Of a DNA stretch of 21,908 nt, positions 1 through 6,087 are shown in pieces. The position numbers and the translations under genes are program-made. Below the pieces are notes generated by a model, which worked only from the letters and a program-made list of their open reading frames with translations, was not told the origin of the DNA and did not search any database. This DNA comes from Fibrobacter sp. UBA1765 (GTDB lineage Bacteria; Fibrobacterota; Fibrobacteria; Fibrobacterales; Fibrobacteraceae): assembly GCA_002314675.1 (NCBI GenBank), contig DCGZ01000174.1, positions 201 to 22,108 on the forward strand, in the 5' to 3' direction. How positions within the stretch are numbered: position 1 is the stretch's first letter; each line of letters begins with the position of its first letter.

Positions 1-1294
1 CGTGGTCAGAGAAGTTTGCTTCACCAAGAACGAAGCAGCCCGGGATTGTAGACATCAAGTTGTAGTCAACCCAGAGACCACCCATGGTATAGTGGATAGC
101 CGGGAAGATACGCATCGGAACCTTGTACGGGTTTTCGTCAGTGATCTTTTCGTACATCTGGAAAAGGTTACCATACTTAGCAGAAACGCCAGAGATGCCC
201 ATACGCTTGATTGCATCAGCAAAGTCAAGGTAAACAGCAAGGCCTGTGTTACCAACGCCGAGACCAGCGTCGCAAACCTGCTTAGCATTACGGGAAGCAA
301 CGTCACGTGGAACGAGGTTACCGAAGCTTGGGTACTTTTCTTCGAGGTAGTAGTAACGATCTTCTTCAGGAATCTGGTCTGCAGGGCGCTTGTCGCCAGC
401 CTTGCGTGGAACCCAGATACGGCCATCGTTACGGAGAGATTCACTCATAAGTGTGAGCTTGGACTGCAAGTCGCCATGGCGAGGAATGCAAGTCGGGTGA
501 ATCTGAGTGTAGCACGGGTTAGCAAACAAAGCACCCTTCTTGTAAGCGCGGAATGCTGCAGTTACGTTAGAGCCCTGTGCGTTTGTAGAGAGGTAGTAAA
601 CGTTACCGTAACCACCGGTGCAAAGGCAGACTGCGTCAGCGACATGGCTTTCGAGTTCGCCAGTAACGAGGTTACGAACGATGATACCGCGAGCCTTGCC
701 ATCGACAACTACGAGGTCAAGCATTTCGCGACGTGGGTACATCTTTACCTTGCCTGCTGCAACCTGGCGCATAAGAGCCTGGTAAGCACCGAGAAGGAGC
801 TGCTGACCGGTCTGGCCACGAGCATAGAATGTACGAGAAACCTGAGTACCACCGAAGGAACGGTTGTCAAGGAGACCACCGTATTCACGACCGAACGGAA
901 CACCCTGTGCAACGCACTGGTCAATAATCAAGTTGGAGTTTTCAGCAAGACGATGAACGTTTGCTTCACGAGCACGGAAGTCACCGCCCTTAACTGTATC
1001 GTAGAACAAACGGTAAACGGAGTCACCATCGTTCTTGTAGTTCTTAGCAGCGTTGATACCACCCTGTGCAGCAATGGAGTGAGCACGGCGTGGGCTATCC
1101 TGGATGCAGAAAGACTTGACGTTGTAGCCGAGTTCACCGAGGGAAGCTGCAGCGGAAGCACCAGCAAGGCCGGTACCGACAACGATCACTGTAAACTTAC
1201 GCTTGTTAGCTGGGTTTACAAGTTTCAATTCGAACTTATGGCGTGTCCACTTTTCAGAGATTGAACCGCCAGGAATGTGAGAATCCAAAATCAT
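1..1294 (-). CDS. sdhA: Succinate dehydrogenase/fumarate reductase flavoprotein subunit (partial, N-terminal 431 residues)
   Basis: This is the catalytic FAD subunit that interconverts succinate and fumarate on the cytoplasmic side of the membrane. The reverse strand reads open from ATG at 1294 to the window edge, so the C-terminus is missing. Visible are the dinucleotide-binding GTGLAG at residues 40-45 and the RAHSIAAQGG block, whose His72 is the expected covalent FAD attachment site. The substrate-site segment around IHPT and the active-site segment with SLRNDGRIWVPR and VPRDVASR are also present. The start codon overlaps the sdhC stop by one base (TAATG), which suggests translational coupling. 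sdhB is expected beyond the left edge. In a Fibrobacter-like fermenter the complex would work mainly as fumarate reductase making succinate; that direction is inferred from known physiology and the sequence does not show it. Confidence 0.95.
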   Translation of the reverse strand, partial: MILDSHIPGGSISEKWTRHKFELKLVNPANKRKFTVIVVGTGLAGASAAASLGELGYNVKSFCIQDSPRRAHSIAAQGGINAAKNYKNDGDSVYRLFYDTVKGGDFRAREANVHRLAENSNLIIDQCVAQGVPFGREYGGLLDNRSFGGTQVSRTFYARGQTGQQLLLGAYQALMRQVAAGKVKMYPRREMLDLVVVDGKARGIIVRNLVTGELESHVADAVCLCTGGYGNVYYLSTNAQGSNVTAAFRAYKKGALFANPCYTQIHPTCIPRHGDLQSKLTLMSESLRNDGRIWVPRKAGDKRPADQIPEEDRYYYLEEKYPSFGNLVPRDVASRNAKQVCDAGLGVGNTGLAVYLDFADAIKRMGISGVSAKYGNLFQMYEKITDENPYKVPMRIFPAIHYTMGGLWVDYNLMSTIPGCFVLGEANFSDH

Positions 1295-2151
1295 TAGCGA
1301 ACTCCTTCAACAACGTAAGAAACCTGAACTTCGTCCATGGAAGCTGGAACGACAAAGGATGCCTTCTTAGCTTCATCAGCCTTCTTCTGTTCGAGCTGCT
1401 GCTGCAAGCTATGGGACTTTTCACGGAGAGCCTGAGTTTCTGGCTGGTGAGCGACATAGCAAGCAAATGCTGCGGTAACAGCAAAGCCAAGAGCGACAAC
1501 TACGCTATAAACGATACCGGCAACTTCAACAACCGGAGTCCACTTCTGGTGAGCAAGACCGAGGGTCTGGAATGCAGAAGCGATAGCGTGGAAGAGGTGC
1601 ATGCCAATAACAAACATACTGATAAGGTAGAAGATTGTCCAGAACGGATTTGCAAACATGTCGATAGTGGTAAGCCACATATCGCGGACGATTTCGCCCT
1701 TGTCGTTCATGTAAAGGAAATGGTCACCGAACTTGAGTGTTGCAAGATGCTGGATAGCAAAACCAAGAATGAAGAGGCCAGACCAGATCATGGTGAATGT
1801 TGCAAAGGTCTTCTTACCCTTGCGAGCGTTCACGTCATAGCCTTCCGGACCACGGGCAGCCTTGTTTTCGAGCTTAAGCTTGATAGCAAGACCAATGTGG
1901 ATTACGAACAAGGCGATAAGACCAAGTTCGACGAGGTAAATCAGCTTTACCGGGAAATGAAGCGGATTGAATCCGGTCAAGAATTCAGTATAGGCATTGT
2001 AAGATGCCTGTGCTGCAGCCTGATCGAATGTCAAAAGCTGGAAGTTACCACACATGTGGCCCAGAATGAACAGAGCAATGCCTACGCCGCTCAAGCCCAT
2101 GATCTGTTTCTTACCTATGGAAGAGGTAAGGTACTTAATGATCCATTGCAT
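1294..2151 (-). CDS. sdhC: Succinate dehydrogenase/fumarate reductase cytochrome b558 subunit
   Basis: Membrane diheme anchor that passes electrons between quinone and the SdhA/B head. The 285-residue protein has five hydrophobic segments at about 22-40, 67-92, 116-138, 168-197 and 206-233. Histidines at 32, 85, 135 and 185 (188 is an alternative) fall where the b558-type family has its heme ligands. A strong AAGGAGA lies about 7 nt before ATG 2151, and the stop overlaps the sdhA start. The gene follows ndk by 39 nt without a terminator, so one transcript is likely. Odd feature: about 50 hydrophilic residues (235-285) follow the last membrane segment and are rich in Gln, Lys, Glu and Ala with coiled-coil character. 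This makes the protein longer than I expect for the family. Confidence 0.93.
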   Translation of the reverse strand: MQWIIKYLTSSIGKKQIMGLSGVGIALFILGHMCGNFQLLTFDQAAAQASYNAYTEFLTGFNPLHFPVKLIYLVELGLIALFVIHIGLAIKLKLENKAARGPEGYDVNARKGKKTFATFTMIWSGLFILGFAIQHLATLKFGDHFLYMNDKGEIVRDMWLTTIDMFANPFWTIFYLISMFVIGMHLFHAIASAFQTLGLAHQKWTPVVEVAGIVYSVVVALGFAVTAAFACYVAHQPETQALREKSHSLQQQLEQKKADEAKKASFVVPASMDEVQVSYVVEGVR

Positions 2152-2190
2152 TAAAGTGTCTCCTTGTTCTATGCTGCTTGGATTGTTTAA

Positions 2191-2649
2191 TTATTTGCCC
2201 ATGACGGTGCAAGCCTTGCGGCCCGGACCTTCGTAAGAATAAGTGTCTTCCTTCTTGAACCAGAAAGCAATTTCGCGTTCTGCGCTAGCCGGACTGTCGG
2301 AGCTGTGAACTACGTTTTCGGTCATCGACGGGGCGAAGTCATAGCGAAGTGTACCTGGTTCTGCCTTGGCAGGATTGGTTGCGCCATTGATTGCGCGAAC
2401 CTTGGCAATGGCATTTTCGCCACCAAGAGCGAGCATTACGGACGGACCCTTGGTCATGTATTCTTCGAGTTCACCGAAGAACGGCTTTTCGACATGTTCT
2501 GCGTAGAAGCCTCGAGCATCTGCAGAAGTCATCTGGTGCATCTTGAGGGCGCAGACGGCAAGGCCCGCATCTTCGTAGCGTTCAATAATCTTACCAACCA
2601 AGCCGGACTTAACTCCGTTCGGCTTAATCATAGCGAATGTCATTTCCAT
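2191..2649 (-). CDS. ndk: Nucleoside diphosphate kinase
   Basis: Transfers the gamma phosphate from ATP to nucleoside diphosphates through a phosphohistidine, balancing NTP and dNTP pools in the cytoplasm. The protein has 152 residues, slightly above the usual 140 or so. The N-terminus gives the MIKPNGV block. The active-site signature NVVHSSDSPASAEREI places the catalytic histidine at residue 115; the usual HGSDS reads HSSDS here. The first ATG (2649) is preferred over a second two codons on, because AAGGTGG sits 6 nt upstream of the first. A -10-like TATATTTG lies 28 nt before the start. The gene heads the segment leading into sdhC. Confidence 0.95.
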   Translation of the reverse strand: MEMTFAMIKPNGVKSGLVGKIIERYEDAGLAVCALKMHQMTSADARGFYAEHVEKPFFGELEEYMTKGPSVMLALGGENAIAKVRAINGATNPAKAEPGTLRYDFAPSMTENVVHSSDSPASAEREIAFWFKKEDTYSYEGPGRKACTVMGK

Positions 2650-2677
2650 AGTATACCACCTTATAAGGATTTGTTTT

Positions 2678-2710
2678 CAAATATAGTTTTTTAAGGCTTT
2701 TTCAATTCAA
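2678..2710 (-). promoter_or_regulatory. Candidate ndk promoter
   Basis: On the minus strand TTGAAT begins at 2710 and TATATTTG spans 2685-2678, 25 nt apart start to start. The second element fits the Bacteroidota -7 consensus TAnnTTTG and lies 28 nt before the ndk ATG. Spacing and position are seen; promoter function is inferred. Confidence 0.45.
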
Positions 2711-2728
2711 AAAAACACCTAAAGAGGT
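2709..2728 (-). terminator. Weak terminator after the parvulin lipoprotein gene
   Basis: Read on the minus strand, ACCT-CTTT-AGGT forms a four-base-pair hairpin followed by G and seven T. It lies just past the stop codon at 2736. The stem is short, so readthrough into ndk is possible. Confidence 0.45.
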
Positions 2729-2735
2729 AAAAAAA

Positions 2736-4838
2736 CTACTGATTTTCGGCCTTTTCGATTTTTTTGACCAATTCGTCAGCAAGTTTGCCTTCGGATTCAA
2801 TGTTCTTTAGAAGCCAGCTTACAGATTCTGTAAGTTCGCTTTGAGGGTATTTAGCCATGAACCTGCGGTACATCGCTGCGGCCTCGGCCTTACGTTCAAG
2901 ATTTTCGTCAAGAACAAACCCCAGGTTGAACAAGGCCTTTTCGGCATATTCAGAAGCTGGGAACATATAGGCTAGAGCCGAATATTCCTTGATTGCTTCG
3001 TCGTAATTGCTGGCATCAACTTCAAGCTTGCCAAGTTCATAGGTTGCACGGGCATAAAGAGTATCGTTACCAGGATTCAAGGCCCTAATGACGCTCCACT
3101 CCCAGCGAACCATGTCACGCTTATGGGCGCTTGCCAGGCTGTCTGCGCGAGCGATTGCTACGTCCGTAGAAATATTCCAAGAAACACTAGGAGCGTTTTC
3201 AGTCTTAAAGCTCAAGGGATTCAAGTTTTCAGCCTTGCTTACAAACCGGCGAACCTTGAATTCATCGGAACGGGTCTTAAGACCAGGATAAGTCGTGGAA
3301 AGGGCTGCAATGTAGTCTTCCGAGGAATCCGACGGGAGCTTGTTGTAAAAATATTCAAAGCGAATTTCATTTTCAGGGATAGATGCAAGTTCAGAAAGAA
3401 CAGGCAAAAGTTCTTCAACGGACTTGCCGTCAAAGCCCCTTCCATACTTTTCAAAATATGGCTTTGCCTCTTCAACAGAAAGCTTGCGGCCAGTCTTCAA
3501 GGAATCCGTCACAAATTGCTTTACCTGAGTTCGCAAGGTTGCACGAACAAGCGCCCTGTATTCCCAACTTGAATCAAGGCCTAATTCAAGGGCCTCGTCG
3601 GCAAATGCAAGCCAGGTCATCATGTACGTAGCAAGCTGGGTTCTAGAGTAACGAGCTCTTTCAAAATCGCTAAGTTCGTTTCTAAGTTCAACGACATCAC
3701 GTTCCAAAAGTACCGGGCTGCCATTCTTCAAGACTACCGGGTCCAGGGAATCTGCAGGAATCGCGCCAGCAGCGATGGCAGCTTCAATAGCACCCTTTGC
3801 CCTGTCAAAGGACTTTTGCTTTGCAGGAATATGTTCTGTTACAAAATACAAATGGAATGCCGAAGGGTTAGGTACCCGAACTATCTTGGATAAGCCAACC
3901 GTTTCACCCGGATAAGCGGCAAAGATTCCAGACTCCATGCCAATACCATAGGGCAAGGCGTGGTCTTCAAGAACAACGCCTAGCTCCCCGCCACGCTTTG
4001 CAAGTAGTGCATTGCGGCTATACTTTGCGGCGGCCTGCTTAAAATCATCAAGATTCTTTATGGATTCGGCCACCTTCGCCAAGGCAACGGAATCGGACAT
4101 CTCGATATCGTAGGCATACAGGCCTTGTGCAGTCTTCCAAAGTGTTGAATCGCGATCAAAGATTTTTCTTGGATCCTGGGTTGCCGGAGGTGCAATTTCG
4201 AAATGATGTTTCGTAACCAGTTCGTCACCCCTGGAACGCATGATATTTTGCTTTACATCGCCAATAAATCTGCGCCTAGCATTTTTTTCAACATCTTCTT
4301 GCTTAGCCTCGGGCCCAAGCATATTTTTTGCCTGTTCCAGGTAAGAAGCCAGGTCAGCCGCGTGTTCCTGGATATACAGATCTTCAGCAACCTTGGAACG
4401 AACGCTTAGGTATGTTGCTGTAGAATCTTCGGACTTGAAGCGGGCTTCATTAGCCTTGTAATGGGCCAAAAGGGCTTCATCTGTATAAGACATCTTGTCT
4501 ATTGCATAGAAACGCTGGTAAACAGATGTGAGCAAGCGAGAACGCATCTTTTGAACGTACGCATCAGCTGCTGCAACAACGCCCGGGAATTCTTTTGCGC
4601 CCTGCTCGGCAAACGCAACATCGCGAAGCAGGTTGACTATTTGACCGTCAAACTTCTGAGAATTGCGGTTAACGCCTCTTTCTAACAAAAAAAGATCAAC
4701 ATCGCTTTCATAAACTTTCGCATTGCCAACGGTAGCATAGATGGCTTCTTCCTTTTGGCCTTGCATAGCAAGCGAGTCACACCCGGCAAAAAAAGCGCAT
4801 GCGCCAAAACCAATGGCAAGAGGCAAATAAAACTGCAT
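2736..4838 (-). CDS. Lipoprotein with parvulin-type peptidyl-prolyl isomerase domain and C-terminal TPRs
   Basis: Probable envelope chaperone that assists folding of exported proteins. The 700-residue product starts with a short lipoprotein signal ending in FAGC, so Cys20 is the lipidated residue. Residues 30-215 are helical and resemble the chaperone part of SurA/PrsA-type proteins. A parvulin domain occupies about 235-338, with the KYS, RGGELG and Gly-rich segments typical of rotamases. Residues 360-570 are not recognised. Residues about 585-690 form TPR-like repeats of the YDEAIKEY type. AGGAGA precedes ATG 4838. Asp21 follows the lipidated Cys, which in Enterobacteria would favour inner-membrane retention; whether that rule holds here is unknown. 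The prolyl isomerase call is firm; the client proteins are unknown. Confidence 0.82.
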   Translation of the reverse strand: MQFYLPLAIGFGACAFFAGCDSLAMQGQKEEAIYATVGNAKVYESDVDLFLLERGVNRNSQKFDGQIVNLLRDVAFAEQGAKEFPGVVAAADAYVQKMRSRLLTSVYQRFYAIDKMSYTDEALLAHYKANEARFKSEDSTATYLSVRSKVAEDLYIQEHAADLASYLEQAKNMLGPEAKQEDVEKNARRRFIGDVKQNIMRSRGDELVTKHHFEIAPPATQDPRKIFDRDSTLWKTAQGLYAYDIEMSDSVALAKVAESIKNLDDFKQAAAKYSRNALLAKRGGELGVVLEDHALPYGIGMESGIFAAYPGETVGLSKIVRVPNPSAFHLYFVTEHIPAKQKSFDRAKGAIEAAIAAGAIPADSLDPVVLKNGSPVLLERDVVELRNELSDFERARYSRTQLATYMMTWLAFADEALELGLDSSWEYRALVRATLRTQVKQFVTDSLKTGRKLSVEEAKPYFEKYGRGFDGKSVEELLPVLSELASIPENEIRFEYFYNKLPSDSSEDYIAALSTTYPGLKTRSDEFKVRRFVSKAENLNPLSFKTENAPSVSWNISTDVAIARADSLASAHKRDMVRWEWSVIRALNPGNDTLYARATYELGKLEVDASNYDEAIKEYSALAYMFPASEYAEKALFNLGFVLDENLERKAEAAAMYRRFMAKYPQSELTESVSWLLKNIESEGKLADELVKKIEKAENQ

Positions 4839-4889
4839 AAAATTCTCCTAAAGCAAGAAGTCTATGATAAATGGAAAATAATTACAGGT

Positions 4890-4897
4890 CTAATATA
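4890..4897 (-). promoter_or_regulatory. -10-like element before the parvulin lipoprotein gene
   Basis: TATATTAG on the minus strand lies 51 nt before the start at 4838, in the 215-bp divergent spacer shared with the ferredoxin gene. I see no convincing -35 partner. The rest of the spacer is AT-rich and holds nothing else I recognise. Confidence 0.25.
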
Positions 4898-4990
4898 AAA
4901 GTTTTTCGCGTCACTTACGGTCTAATTTTTTCAAAAAATGTCCATTTAAGCCAAAGTTAGCTAAAGACAACCTATTTTCCTAAAAAAATC

Positions 4991-5020
4991 TTGCCTGTTT
5001 TTAAATTATTTTGCTAAATT
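4991..5020 (+). promoter_or_regulatory. Candidate promoter of the ferredoxin gene
   Basis: TTGCCT (4991-4996) and TAAATT (5015-5020) are separated by 18 nt, close to a sigma70-type layout. This would leave a leader of about 27 nt before ATG 5054, including the GAGG at 5043-5046. Confidence 0.45.
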
Positions 5021-5053
5021 CTAGGCATCACCATTTATAAATGAGGTATCATT

Positions 5054-5248
5054 ATGGCAATTTCCAAGGTTTGGCTCGACGAATCCAACGACGAATGCAT
5101 TGCATGCGGCGCTTGCGAATCCGTTTGCTCCGATGTTTTCACCGTTAACGACAAGATGAGCGTTCAGGCTGCTGATTACAACGCTTTCGAAAGCGAAATC
5201 AAGGACGCAGCATCCTCCTGCCCAGCAGGCGTTATCAAGTACGAATAA
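5054..5248 (+). CDS. Single-cluster [4Fe-4S] ferredoxin
   Basis: Small soluble electron carrier of 64 residues. The cluster motif is C15-x2-C18-x2-C21, with the fourth ligand expected at C56 in SSCPAGVI. This matches one-cluster ferredoxins such as that of Thermotoga maritima. An additional Cys25 sits where the T. maritima protein has a cysteine that forms a disulfide with a second cysteine later in the chain; no such partner exists here, so Cys25 is unpaired. The protein is acidic, as usual for ferredoxins. GAGG lies 7 nt before the ATG. The gene has its own terminator and appears monocistronic. Its redox partner cannot be told from the neighbours. Confidence 0.92.
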   Translation: MAISKVWLDESNDECIACGACESVCSDVFTVNDKMSVQAADYNAFESEIKDAASSCPAGVIKYE

Positions 5249-5274
5249 TTTTTTTCGATACTTCGTATACGGAA

Positions 5275-5305
5275 AAGGCCTTCTTTTAAAAGAAGGTCTT
5301 TTTTT
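5275..5305 (+). terminator. Rho-independent terminator after the ferredoxin gene
   Basis: The perfect inverted repeat CCTTCTTTTAAAAGAAGG (5279-5296) is followed by TC and a run of seven T. It lies about 30 nt after the ferredoxin stop. Confidence 0.85.
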
Positions 5306-5350
5306 GTATCAAACCCAGACTCAATTCTCTACAAAAATTGTAGGTTTTTG

Positions 5351-5358
5351 TATATTTA
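5351..5358 (+). promoter_or_regulatory. -10-like element before the RidA-like gene
   Basis: TATATTTA lies 18 nt before the ATG at 5377. There is no clear -35 at normal spacing. It resembles other TAnATTT elements in this window. Confidence 0.3.
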
Positions 5359-5376
5359 ATAAAAAAAGGAATTTTC

Positions 5377-5832
5377 ATGAAAGACATTCTTGCAAAACTC
5401 AAGGAGCTCGGGCTTGAATTACCTGCAGTCCCAGCCCCAGTAGCATCTTACATCCCGGCAAAGCGTTCAGGCAACACCATTTATGTTTCGGGCCAGCTCC
5501 CCACAAAGAATGGCGTTTTGCCTACTGGCCACGTACCTACAGAAATTTCAGCAGAAGATGCCAAGGAAGCAGCAAAGAACAGCTTCTTGAATAGCCTTGC
5601 CGCGGCTGCATCGCTCTTGAAAGAAGGCGAAGGCCTTTCACTTGTACAGCTCCAGGGTTTTGTAAGTTCCACCCCAGACTTTTATGAACAACCAGCCATT
5701 ATCAACGGGGCTTCAGACCTTGCCATGGCCGTTCTTGGAGAAAACGGCAAGCATGCCCGCACTGCAGTTGGCGTACCAGCACTTCCAAAGAATGCTGTCG
5801 TAGAAATTGCCTGCGTGTTTGAAGCAATTTAA
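5377..5832 (+). CDS. RidA/YjgF-family protein
   Basis: Members of this family hydrolyse reactive enamine/imine intermediates made by PLP enzymes such as threonine dehydratase. The 151-residue protein has the GNTIYVSGQLP strand and the C-terminal HARTAVGVPALPKNAVVEI signature. Arg128 and Glu143 are 15 residues apart, matching Arg105 and Glu120 of E. coli RidA, so deaminase chemistry is plausible. An N-terminal extension of about 20 residues and an inserted helix make it longer than E. coli RidA (128 residues). This suggests the less-studied YjgF-like subgroup, whose substrate is uncertain. AAGGAA precedes the ATG. It is bounded by terminators on both sides, so it is probably transcribed alone. 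Confidence 0.88.
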   Translation: MKDILAKLKELGLELPAVPAPVASYIPAKRSGNTIYVSGQLPTKNGVLPTGHVPTEISAEDAKEAAKNSFLNSLAAAASLLKEGEGLSLVQLQGFVSSTPDFYEQPAIINGASDLAMAVLGENGKHARTAVGVPALPKNAVVEIACVFEAI

Positions 5833-5853
5833 GGCAAATAAGCACATTTTCAC

Positions 5854-5878
5854 GGCGCTCCAAAGGGGGCGCTTTTTT
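5854..5878 (+). terminator. Terminator after the RidA-like gene
   Basis: GCGCTCC (5855-5861) pairs with GGGGCGC (5866-5872) across the loop AAAG, with one G-U pair, followed by six T. Confidence 0.85.
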
Positions 5879-6043
5879 CATCAAGTGTAAGAATACAACA
5901 TTACCCCACATTTTTGTGGTAATTTTCATAAAACGCCCTAGATATTACAACATTCAAATTTTATAAAATTCTTAAAATTTTTAAATCTTTCTAAATTTTT
6001 ATTTAGAATCAAGAGAGTCGATCTGCGAAGTTGACAAAAATTC

Positions 6044-6071
6044 TTTCGTCTTTCGTCTTTCGTCTCTCGTC
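6044..6071 (+). repeat. Tandem heptamer repeat in the aconitase leader
   Basis: Four copies of TTTCGTC stand in direct succession; the last reads TCTCGTC. The array ends 16 nt before the aconitase ATG and 5 nt before the purine-rich ribosome binding site. A TTGACA at 6031-6036 lies just upstream. The rest of the 255-bp spacer before aconitase is AT-rich with no other recognisable element. Confidence 0.9.
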
Positions 6072-6087
6072 TAAACAAAGAGGTATT

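Noticed and set aside
2..2154. Two long plus-strand open frames (2-1264 and 1243-2154)
   Set aside because: They are antisense to sdhA and sdhC, whose frames show clear family motifs; the antisense products have no recognisable domains or ribosome binding sites.
5258..5269. ATACTTCGTATA, resembling one arm of loxP
   Set aside because: It lacks one base of the arm and has no inverted second arm at the right spacing; it is most likely chance within a small hairpin.
6031..6036. TTGACA as a -35 box for aconitase
   Set aside because: The position 17 nt downstream falls in the heptamer repeat and offers no -10 sequence. It is noted as context but not called a promoter.
6044..6071. The heptamer array as a CRISPR
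   Set aside because: Units are seven bases with no spacers, and there are no cas genes.
6031..6087. Upstream TTG start extending aconitase by 19 residues
   Set aside because: The extension is partly encoded by the heptamer repeat, the TTG lacks a ribosome binding site, and the family starts at the ATG at 6088.
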